Origin: a virus | IMG/VR virus record: IMGVR_UViG_3300007229_000083 | Span: 1-24,000 of that record | DNA: 24,000 nucleotides | Strand: one strand, 5' to 3' | Shown here: positions 1 through 6,500 of the stretch, one piece after another | Layout: every line of letters begins with the position of its first letter | Numbering within the stretch: the stretch's first letter is position 1 | The notes under the pieces: generated by a model | Told to the model about the DNA's origin: nothing | The model's database searches: none | What the model saw: the letters and a program-made list of their open reading frames with translations, nothing else | Position numbers and translations under genes: made by a program

Positions 1-157
1 AATTCCGAATTCTTTTTTGTAGCAGCTATCCTGTTATTATTCTTTACGCAGTGCGGAGTGATACCATATTAGACTAGGCATATTCTAGCGCATATGTCAA
101 ATCGCGAGCGGCAAACATGGGGCTTGACACAGGTCAAAAATCGGCGCCCCTGCGCCA

Positions 158-186
158 ATTTTATCATAAAAATCAAGCCATGTAAA
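158..186 (-). promoter_or_regulatory. Leftward sigma70 promoter
   Basis: Read on the minus strand, the -35 is TTTACA (complement of 181-186) and the -10 is TAAAAT (complement of 158-163), with a 17-bp spacer. Transcription would start near 150 and run toward position 1, so a leftward transcription unit probably lies outside the window. The GGCGC/GCGCC dyad at 143-156 covers the likely start site and could be an operator or a 5'-end hairpin. Confidence 0.6.
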
Positions 187-258
187 GCATTTTCTTATAC
201 CGTTTTTGCATATTTGGCGCCGCCCTTATGCCTTTTTAGTCTAAGAAAACGCTTTACA
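181..258. repeat. Inverted repeat carrying both divergent -35 boxes
   Basis: Positions 181-197 and 242-258 are 17-bp inverted copies with one mismatch (TGTAAAGC, then A or G, then TTTTCTTA). Each arm holds the -35 hexamer of one of two back-to-back promoters plus its A-rich upstream flank. A GGCGCC palindrome (216-221) lies almost at the centre. The symmetry suggests the two promoters come from a common element or are controlled together. Confidence 0.65.
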
Positions 259-281
259 TTTGCGAAAATAATTGATATAAT
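253..281 (+). promoter_or_regulatory. Rightward promoter P1
   Basis: TTTACA at 253-258 and a consensus TATAAT at 276-281, separated by 17 bp. This is the first of three tandem rightward promoters in front of the gene at 499. No copy of the palindromic operator lies at this promoter, unlike P2 and P3, so it may be regulated differently. Confidence 0.7.
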
Positions 282-321
282 GTGTTTCTGAAATGGGGAA
301 AGGCAAGAGAATCCTAGTCGG

Positions 322-341
322 CAAAAATGGTAATATTACCA
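322..341. promoter_or_regulatory. Palindromic operator O1
   Basis: The shared 20-mer is CAAAAATGGTAATATTACCA. Its core TGGTAATATTACCA (328-341) is a perfect 14-bp palindrome ending one base before the -35 of P2, so a bound protein would touch RNA polymerase. A second copy lies at 403-422. I do not recognise the cognate regulator; no repressor gene is apparent in this window. Confidence 0.6.
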
Positions 342-342
342 G

Positions 343-371
343 TTGACAATAAAGAAAAACCTTGCTATAAT
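343..371 (+). promoter_or_regulatory. Rightward promoter P2, full consensus
   Basis: TTGACA at 343-348 and TATAAT at 366-371 with a 17-bp spacer: a full-consensus sigma70 promoter, expected to be very strong when not repressed. Operator O1 abuts its -35 box. Confidence 0.8.
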
Positions 372-402
372 TCAATTCAGAAATACGGGAAACCAACCCA
401 CA

Positions 403-422
403 CAAAAATGGTAAAATTACCA
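403..422. promoter_or_regulatory. Palindromic operator O2
   Basis: Second copy of the O1 sequence, differing at one base: core TGGTAAAATTACCA at 409-422, with half-sites TGGTAA and TTACCA. It is centred 81 bp from O1, lies 32 bp downstream of the P2 -10 box and 11 bp upstream of the P3 -35. Paired operators at this spacing could support cooperative binding or looping. Confidence 0.6.
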
Positions 423-433
423 ACAAATAAAGG

Positions 434-462
434 TTTACAGTCGCGCCTTTATTTGATATAAT
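434..462 (+). promoter_or_regulatory. Rightward promoter P3
   Basis: TTTACA at 434-439 and TATAAT at 457-462, spacer 17 bp. The sequence into the -10 (TTTGATATAAT) resembles that of P1 (ATTGATATAAT). This is the promoter closest to the gene at 499 and would give a leader of about 30 nt carrying its ribosome site. Confidence 0.7.
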
Positions 463-498
463 AGCGGCTCTTAAATACAATTCTTTGGAGAATTAAAC

Positions 499-810
499 AT
501 GTCAAAATCAGTATACACAGTTGAAATGATCGAAACAATGACCGCTCAAGCGCCTTTAAACGCTGAAAAGTGTGCGGCCTTGGCTACAGAATTCGGTCTT
601 GGTATTACAAGCCGCTCCGTTATTGCAAAAGCAAAAAGTGCGGGCATTGACTACGAAGTCAAAGCAAAACCAGCTCGCAAAAAAGCGGCAGTCTCAAAGC
701 TGGATATTGTCAAAGCAATTACAAAAGCGGTAGATGCGGATGATGGTTCGCTAGACGGCTTGCTAAAAGCTCCAGCGTCGGCATTGTCTGCTTTATTGAG
801 CAACGTGTAA
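499..810 (+). CDS. Small conserved phage protein, probably DNA-binding
   Basis: First gene after the tandem promoters; GGAG at 487-490 gives a well-spaced ribosome site for this ATG. The 103-residue product has an N-terminal part of about 55 residues (motif TSRSVIAKAKSAGIDY at about 37-52) that reads like a helix-turn-helix. A basic linker (KAKPARKKAAVSK) and a helical C-terminus follow. I have seen similar small proteins (an ITSRSVIAK-type motif, then a basic stretch) in several aquatic phages without a known function. The position suggests an early, abundant regulatory or DNA-binding role, but that is inference. It could be a product acting at the nearby palindromes, though nothing in the sequence shows this. 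Confidence 0.6.
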   Translation: MSKSVYTVEMIETMTAQAPLNAEKCAALATEFGLGITSRSVIAKAKSAGIDYEVKAKPARKKAAVSKLDIVKAITKAVDADDGSLDGLLKAPASALSALLSNV

Positions 811-1005
811 GTGGTTGCCTTAGCTGGATGGATTGGTGCAGGGCTTTTATGCCTTGCACCATTCTTAATAAATTACACAATCGGTAAAATTTTAGCAATT
901 GTTGGTTTGGCATTATTGACCACCCAAGCGGTACAGCAAAAAATGCACAATTTAATTGTTTTAAATATTGTCGGGATTATTGGTTATATTTGGAGTTTAG
1001 TTTAA
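811..1005 (+). CDS. Small integral membrane protein
   Basis: A GTG start directly follows the stop codon of the previous gene, implying translational coupling; no strong ribosome site of its own is visible. The 64-residue product is almost entirely hydrophobic, with two or three probable membrane-spanning helices (about residues 2-19, 24-40 and 48-63) and a short polar QQKMHN turn between the second and third. No catalytic motif is visible. It could be an inner-membrane modulator or holin-like protein, but early-operon placement argues against a lysis role. Function unknown; the GTG start is the main uncertainty, since the only internal ATG comes late. Confidence 0.55.
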   Translation: MVALAGWIGAGLLCLAPFLINYTIGKILAIVGLALLTTQAVQQKMHNLIVLNIVGIIGYIWSLV

Positions 1006-1484
1006 TGTTATATATTTTTGATTTAGATCACACAGTGATTGATAGCTCGCACCGTCAATTGACTCGTGCAGATGGTTCGCTTGATTTAGATAACTGGATA
1101 GAGAATTGCACCCATGAAAAAATTATGCAAGATCGCCTTTTACCTTTGGCTTCTAGCTTCAAAAGGTTTATCAAAGATCCTAGCAAAAAAACGGCAATCT
1201 GTACGGCTCGCGTATTATCAAAGCCAGATTATGAATTTTTGGCTTTACACGATATGCAACCCGATTATATTATGTCCCGCGCTATTGGCGATAATCGTGC
1301 AGATGATCGCATGAAGTTTGCAAAAATATCGCGCTTATTAATTCAGCTCAAAATCCCGCGTGCTCGCTGGCGTGTTGCGGCTTGTATCATTGATGATAAT
1401 TTGTCAGTGTTAAACATGGCAGAGAATGAATTAAAAATAAACGCTCTTAATGCAATTGACCTAAACCAAAAATTACAGGCTTAA
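1005..1484 (+). CDS. HAD-superfamily phosphatase or nucleotidase
   Basis: The ATG shares one base with the previous stop (TAATG) and follows a TGGAG ribosome site at 991-995. An in-frame TTG at 990 is rejected because it would add five residues from within that ribosome site. The 159-residue protein has the HAD signature motifs: DLDHT (residues 6-10, the two catalytic Asp), T67 in ICTAR (motif II), a candidate motif III lysine around K104, and IIDDN (128-132, motif IV). No large cap domain is present, so it is a compact HAD enzyme like those related to the phosphatase half of phage polynucleotide kinase or to 5'-nucleotidases. The substrate cannot be read from sequence. With a nuclease and a PPK2 kinase downstream, nucleotide or nucleic-acid-end processing is plausible. 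Confidence 0.75.
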   Translation: MLYIFDLDHTVIDSSHRQLTRADGSLDLDNWIENCTHEKIMQDRLLPLASSFKRFIKDPSKKTAICTARVLSKPDYEFLALHDMQPDYIMSRAIGDNRADDRMKFAKISRLLIQLKIPRARWRVAACIIDDNLSVLNMAENELKINALNAIDLNQKLQA

Positions 1485-1487
1485 ATT

Positions 1488-2198
1488 ATGAAAAACGTGA
1501 TTCTAACATTAGACACCGAAACGGCTGATTTATCTGGTAATGTTTATGACCTTGGCTATATCATACACGACAAAGATGGGAACCAGCTTACCAGCTATAA
1601 CGCCTTAGTATCTGAGATTTTCACACAGCCAAAAATTATGATGGGCGCATTTTACGCTAAAAAATTGTTCTCGCATTATGCACCCATGTTAGACAATAGC
1701 GAAATCACAATGAAGCCTTGGCAAGAAATCATTGATCAATTGAGATCGGATATTGTAGAGTATAACGTAACGACAATAGCCGCCTATAATATCGGCTTTG
1801 ATATGCGGGCAATGTCCAACACCCATAAAAGCCTAACAGGAGAAGATCGCGTTTTACAGTCTAAAATGCAGGTCTTGGATATATGGCAATTCGCTTGCGA
1901 AGCAAAGCTAAAAAGCCGCAATTATAAAAAGATTGCAGAATCATTCGGTTGGGTATCACCCAAGGGCAACATTAAGACAGGCGCAGAATTCGCTTATCGT
2001 TTTTGTTCAGGTGATCATGGCTTTATCGAAGATCATACAGCCCTAAGTGATTGCGTTATTGAGGTAGAGATATTGCGCCAATGTTTCAAAACAAAAAAGA
2101 AGATACCCTATAACGTATATAATAAAGCGCCTTGGCGTTTAGTAAACCCAAGCGCAAAAGGCAAAGATAAAAATATCCACGGGAGTATAGTTGCATGA
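1488..2198 (+). CDS. DnaQ-like DEDDh 3'-5' exonuclease
   Basis: 236-residue protein with the three exonuclease motifs of the RNase H-like DEDDh group: DTET at 9-12 (Exo I, metal-binding Asp and Glu), NIGFD at 101-105 (Exo II, Asp105), and H183 to D188 in EDHTALSD (Exo III, the HxxxxD form). It is a stand-alone nuclease with no polymerase domain. Likely roles are proofreading in trans, end trimming or host DNA turnover during phage replication. It overlaps the PPK2 gene by 4 bp (ATGA), so the two are probably co-translated. The ribosome site before the ATG is weak, suggesting coupling to the upstream HAD gene, which ends 3 bp earlier. Confidence 0.85.
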   Translation: MKNVILTLDTETADLSGNVYDLGYIIHDKDGNQLTSYNALVSEIFTQPKIMMGAFYAKKLFSHYAPMLDNSEITMKPWQEIIDQLRSDIVEYNVTTIAAYNIGFDMRAMSNTHKSLTGEDRVLQSKMQVLDIWQFACEAKLKSRNYKKIAESFGWVSPKGNIKTGAEFAYRFCSGDHGFIEDHTALSDCVIEVEILRQCFKTKKKIPYNVYNKAPWRLVNPSAKGKDKNIHGSIVA

Positions 2199-2818
2199 AT
2201 TCATTAGAGAGAGAGCAAGCCAAGCTCAACAAATTAGCAGAAAAAAATCGGGGGCGAATCGCTGTTATATTAGAGGGGCGCGATACGGCAGGAAAAACGG
2301 GAACAATCCGAACGCTTACACAATACCTTAACCCGCAATGGTTCAGTGTATGCTTATCATCTAAGCCTAGCGCGCACGCTATGGATAATTGGCTGGCATC
2401 ATGGCTCAAGAAAATGCCCGCTGATAATCAAATAGTATTCTACGATCGGTCTTGGTATAGTCGCGCCTTGGTTCAACCTGTTAATGGTTGGTGTAGTGAT
2501 AAGCAATATAGTAATTTTATGAAGTCCGTTCTAATATGGGAAAAGAAAAAGCCTATCACGTTTATTAAAATGTGGTTGTCTATTTCAGAAGTTGAACAGT
2601 TAGCTAGAATTAATCACCGCGAAGTATCACCGCTCAAGTATTGGAAGCTATCAGAGAATGATAAAATGGCAGTCGAAAAATATAATGCTATGAGTATTAA
2701 AAAAGAATCTATGGTTAATAATTGCGGCGATTGGTTCAGTATAAATTACAATGATAAAAGTGCAGGACGTTTAGCGTTTATAAAAAGATTAAACAAGGAG
2801 TTAGAGAAGATCATTTAA
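2195..2818 (+). CDS. PPK2-family polyphosphate-dependent nucleotide kinase
   Basis: The 207-residue product carries the hallmarks of the polyphosphate kinase 2 family: a P-loop EGRDTAGKTGT at 27-37 (family norm EGRDAAGKGGT), a Walker B region FYDRSWYSR at 82-90 (norm FDRSWYNR), KMWLSISEVEQL at 125-136, and the lid segment PLKYWKLSEND at 146-156. PPK2 enzymes transfer phosphate between polyphosphate and NDPs or NMPs. It is shorter than typical cellular PPK2 (about 230-300), mainly because the N-terminus begins just before the P-loop, but all core motifs are intact. The second P-loop glycine is replaced (GKTG rather than GKGG). It is the last gene of the early operon, followed by a strong hairpin. 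Substrate (AMP, ADP, GDP or dNDP) is not decidable from sequence. Confidence 0.88.
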   Translation: MNSLEREQAKLNKLAEKNRGRIAVILEGRDTAGKTGTIRTLTQYLNPQWFSVCLSSKPSAHAMDNWLASWLKKMPADNQIVFYDRSWYSRALVQPVNGWCSDKQYSNFMKSVLIWEKKKPITFIKMWLSISEVEQLARINHREVSPLKYWKLSENDKMAVEKYNAMSIKKESMVNNCGDWFSINYNDKSAGRLAFIKRLNKELEKII

Positions 2819-2820
2819 GC

Positions 2821-2876
2821 CTATAAAACAAGGGGTTTTTGAATAAAAAAATGTTCAAAAACACCTTGTTTTATAG
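2821..2876. terminator. Long hairpin closing the early operon
   Basis: Arms 2821-2843 and 2854-2876 are 23-bp inverted copies with one mismatch, around a 10-nt A-rich loop (2844-2853). It begins two bases after the PPK2 stop. No U-tract follows on the plus strand, so it may be a barrier, an RNase III or stability element, or a bidirectional terminator rather than a textbook intrinsic terminator. Confidence 0.65.
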
Positions 2877-2933
2877 TGTTAAATGACCACCTTATGCCCT
2901 TACCTAAAAAGTCACAGACCTACATGGACAGAT

Positions 2934-2987
2934 GCAAATGATAATCATTCTCATTAGGGGGCGGTAATGAGACTCATTCTCATTTGC
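2934..2987. promoter_or_regulatory. Two tandem Fur-box-like sites
   Basis: 2934-2952 matches the classical 19-bp Fur consensus (GATAATGATAATCATTATC) at 16 of 19 positions, and 2963-2981 at 15 of 19, counted by eye. Together they also form an imperfect inverted repeat (2934-2956 with 2965-2987, 20 of 23 matching), so an RNA or DNA hairpin is an alternative reading. They sit about 150 bp upstream of the nearest clear promoter. Confidence 0.5.
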
Positions 2988-3027
2988 AGCGCGCCGCGCA
3001 CACTTCCACGTAAACCTCAAGTAAAAC

Positions 3028-3094
3028 GGTAAAGCAAGTAGGTGCCAAAGGTTGCAGAGATGATACCCAATGGTAAAGCAAGTAGGTACCAAAG
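3028..3094 (+). repeat. 23-bp direct repeat, two copies
   Basis: GGTAAAGCAAGTAGG, then TGCCAAAG or TACCAAAG: copies at 3028-3050 and 3072-3094 differ at one base and are 44 bp apart (about four helical turns), just upstream of the promoter at 3133. Inverted GTTGCA (3051-3056) and TGCAAC (3098-3103) lie a few bases outside the two copies. Possible activator sites; I see no further copies in the window. Confidence 0.6.
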
Positions 3095-3120
3095 AAGTGC
3101 AACAAACCTTAACACCCCCT

Positions 3121-3161
3121 GAAAAATATACCTTGACAAATTTCTTAAAATTAAGTATAAT
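3121..3161 (+). promoter_or_regulatory. Consensus promoter for the adhesin genes
   Basis: TTGACA at 3133-3138 and TATAAT at 3156-3161, 17-bp spacer, preceded directly by the A-tract GAAAAATATACC (3121-3132). The same A-tract arrangement occurs before the promoters at 8368 and 12918. The expected start near 3168 gives a leader of about 20 nt with a strong AAGGAGA site. Confidence 0.82.
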
Positions 3162-3187
3162 TTATCAAATCGAAGGAGATTACTACT

Positions 3188-3532
3188 ATGGCTTTTGGAC
3201 TGCAAGTATACGACAGAGACGAAAACCTACTAATGGACACAAGTTCTAAAAGTTGGATGCAGGTGGCCGTCTTAAATATACCTTCAGGAGATACCGCCTC
3301 GACAATATATTTCAGTGGAAACAGTTTACCCGCAGGCATGGAGCTTAGAGTAGCCTTGCAAATTATAAGCGATGTGCCTGTTGACGAAAAACAACTGGTA
3401 CCTACCGTATCGATCAATACCAGTGTACGATCAGTTCTTATTACAAGTACTTCAGGCACTACCACAAACTCAGAGAATAATACTTTTAACGCATATAGTG
3501 CAGCGTGCAAAATACTAATACTAGGAAGATAA
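3188..3532 (+). CDS. Small virion or tail-tip-associated protein
   Basis: ATG preceded by AAGGAGA at 3173-3179. The 114-residue product starts MAFGLQVYDRDENLLMDTSSK. That opening (M-A-F/Y-G-hydrophobic, then a turn and D-T/Q) is typical, in my memory, of a family of small structural proteins in aquatic siphophages. The opening of the next gene product (MAYGFVSKNDDDEYLITDQT) is alike, so the two are probably related at their N-termini. The rest is beta-rich and low in charge, with no cysteine-rich or catalytic motif beyond a single late Cys. It is co-transcribed with the 1434-residue adhesin, starting 3 bp after its stop. Probable role: tail tip, fibre or host-recognition accessory; not proven. 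Confidence 0.6.
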   Translation: MAFGLQVYDRDENLLMDTSSKSWMQVAVLNIPSGDTASTIYFSGNSLPAGMELRVALQIISDVPVDEKQLVPTVSINTSVRSVLITSTSGTTTNSENNTFNAYSAACKILILGR

Positions 3533-3535
3533 GAT

Positions 3536-6500
3536 ATGGCATATGGGTTTGTTTCAAAAAACGACGATGATGAGTACTTAATTACTGATCAAACTACAAA
3601 CTTAACTTTTGTAAAAAGAATCCTCAGCCCCGACTATAGTAGAAGTACTTCACCTAAATCAGGCTTTGGAGGCTTTACCTTATTTAACTATACGGTAAGT
3701 AACTGTAGTTCACTCCCTATACCTTTCTTTACCACACCCTTCTCGGGCAAATCTTATGCCGTAACGCAGGTGTTTCCTACAGGCAATGATAACGAGTGGA
3801 ACATAGAATTAATATCGAATACACGACCGGAAGACCAGGCCAACTATGTGCCCCCTCTAATTGTTACTACCCCTGCACAAGGGTTCGATATGACCCTAGA
3901 GCAGTTCTTTCTGCCTGAAGAGTGGGAAACTCCTATATGGCCGGATAGCACTAGTGCCTCTGGAACAATTGGACAGGTACAGATTATACCTGAAAACTAC
4001 GGTGAGGGACTCACAACTGGACGAGGTCTTAGTAGAGGTGCAATGGTTCTGTGTAGCGACTACTCTTCCTATAACACTTCTACTAGTAGCGTTACTCGAG
4101 CCTATCAGCAAGAGCACATACCTCAAGGCCGTAGAGTTGAATTCTCAAACATACTAAGAACTGGTCAGTATCTTTCTTGGAAAGGCTATTCCTCTGGCGG
4201 ACGCAACGTTCTTTCGGTTTTTCAGTATAATGGTGGGGATATTGAAGGGACTCCAGATACTAATACTGGCTCGGCACCCTACGTACTAACACCTACCGAT
4301 GCCTCTACTAGGCTTAGTAGTTATATACATAGAATTCACGAGAAAAAGCGTGGAGATATGTCTTATACTTACCCACTTATCAAAACGGATTCCAATGCAT
4401 CCGACTATGTTAATAGTAAGACTAGACTGTACATTAGTCAGTGGTCTTATGAAAAAATTAAGGTTGGTCAGTACGCAAACTGGCCTAAAAGCATTAGCGA
4501 TCCTTTTGGTTCTGGCGAGACCTACGTAACCTGGTCAGGCTTCAAGGAAATTACAGGCTTGGGGTATAATGCTACCGTAGGGTACTACTTAGAGGTATCT
4601 GGTAATCACCCTTGTATGGATTTTGACGATATTACCTGGTACTATAGAAACCGGGCACCCGCAGATATTACTATAGGAGGCAGCGTGTTCGAACACTTCA
4701 ACTTCTACGTACGAGGCTGGCCGGGTGTAAGTGCAACAGCAACGGGGAGCCCGCTTTATCAATTTACTTTAACGTCAAACTATACTCCAAGCAATATGGA
4801 CTTTTTCGCAATCCCTCTAGACAACAGCGAAGCTCTTAGACATGAATTACGCTTATACCAAGTCCAGTCACAAGTTACCAACTTCCCTGCACACCTAGAC
4901 CCTGATTTAGGTCAAACTAGTGCAGACAACCCTGCTGACTATACAGAATATTGGGATACCACTTATCATAAACCTAGTTTAGGGATTAACCCTTGGGCAT
5001 ACTCGAACAATGGAAACACCTTACTCGGATTACCTACTACTCAACATGGGTTTGTACTTCGTGCTGGCCTATCAGGTGCCACACATTCTCTAGATAATGA
5101 CATGGACATAGATGTCCTGTTGAAAGGAGATGAAAGCTACCACGTACTACGTAGTGATATTACTAATACTACTCGACCTTTGGGAGATGAAAATAATGCA
5201 GTGACCAACCTTGGTACGTCTCAGTTAGCAAAGCTACAGGTAACAAACTTCACTTCAGACAGTATTTCGTTTAACGAATCAGTAACATTTAATCCTTCGC
5301 AGACTAATCCAACGTCGTTCGGCGTTTTGTATGGAGGACACACGCTACGCATACCTTATAGTACTTCTTTTGTAGACAGTGGAGGACTCGTACGCGTGTA
5401 TAACGGCACCGGCTTCCTTACCTACAATCATGGAGCTTCAGCAGCCTCTCTGTCTCCAGGAGAATACTCTTTAAAGTTCGTAAACATTTATGAAAACCTA
5501 CTTTCCACCAACAGTGCCACCAACGGCATGAGTCCTGCACCTTTTACTCCAGGTACGTGGTCAGTACCAGCGAATCAAAGTACAGAGCTAGCTTTAATGG
5601 CTGATCATTCAAATTATTCATCCAGTGTGTATGCGACTCAATCATCTGGGGGCAGTGTTCATGTCAGATACCGCGTAAATGTTAGAGCACTAGATGGTAC
5701 GCTTTCCGAAATATGGGTAAGCCAACAAGTGTGGAACTATAAACCAACTTCTTCACAACCTCACTTGCAAGTTCGCACTAACATTAGTTTTAGCCAGCTC
5801 CTACAGACTGCGACATATCCCAAAGTAGAGGCGAAGTCACCTCCTCAAGGAATTACAGTAAATATTAAAACAGAAAATATAACAGGTACTAGAACATATA
5901 CATTATACAAGGGAACTACTACTTTTAAGACTGTCAGTACAACCAGTAGTGATTATGACATGACTCTCGATCCTTGGGACCGAACACTCTCCGCAGTACA
6001 TAACACTGATATTGACAATATACTACATGCAAAAGGCCGTACTTTCTACGTCAAAGTTGAGCAATCTGGGACTAATGTACCACCGGCTCACCCCTTTCAA
6101 ATGAGTCTTATTAGGACTCCAGGTAGCACTGTACGTTTAATAAAGCACCATGGAAATAAATCTTACCACACCGCAGTCGATCCATCTCTGTGGAGACACG
6201 CTGGTTTTGTAACTACTCCCGATACAGTTCAGACGCAAACAAGAAGCTTTACTCCCGGCGTAGCTTGCATAAGAGGTGTTGTAGATAATATTCATGGTGT
6301 AAATATACAGCCTTACTACCTCGCCAACATAACGATAGGCTCGACTTCGGCAGTGGCGCGACCTAATAGGGCTTACAGAACTACGCATTCTACTGGTACT
6401 ACATTCGAAGCAATGAATTGCCACGAGAACGTAGGCTTACTTAGCTATTTCCCTACATACCGTTACAGCGATCAAAACCCTTTAAGCACGAAGTATAGCT

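Larger units (their letters stand above)
1..498. promoter_or_regulatory. Non-coding early control region with divergent promoters
   Basis: I see no convincing gene in this stretch. The only sizeable open frame (94-291) lacks a ribosome site and overlaps promoter elements. The region contains one leftward and three rightward sigma70-type promoters, each with a 17-bp spacer, two near-identical palindromes at 322-341 and 403-422, and a 17-bp inverted repeat (181-197 with 242-258). Smaller dyads are TTGAC-acag-GTCAA at 124-137 and GGCGC-ccct-GCGCC at 143-156; the latter lies where the leftward transcript would begin. The layout resembles a phage early control region that fires leftward off the window edge and rightward into the gene at 499. 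Confidence 0.7.
2819..3187. other. Intergenic control region before the adhesin genes
   Basis: No supportable gene in about 370 bp. It holds, in order, the 23-bp-stem hairpin, a pair of Fur-box-like palindromes, a GCGCG-C-CGCGC dyad at 2989-2999, a 23-bp direct repeat 44 bp apart, and a consensus sigma70 promoter firing into 3188. Short peptides that could be read from ATGs at 2883 and 2967 have no other support. Confidence 0.6.

Noticed and set aside
124-152. Rightward promoter from TTGACA at 124-129
   Set aside because: The -10 position is GC-rich (CGCCCC); the TTGACA is better explained as half of the TTGAC/GTCAA dyad.
94-291. Rightward open frame in the left control region
   Set aside because: No ribosome site, odd composition, and it overlaps the divergent promoters and their inverted repeat.
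2086-2409. Leftward open frame over the exonuclease/PPK2 junction
   Set aside because: Antisense shadow of two genes with clear catalytic motifs; no promoter or ribosome site.
2883-3032. Two tiny peptides readable from ATGs at 2883 and 2967
   Set aside because: They lie within the Fur-like and hairpin region and have no family resemblance; only the second has a purine-rich stretch upstream.
2904-3205. Leftward open frames in the intergenic region
   Set aside because: They cross the direct repeats and the consensus promoter and show no coding features.
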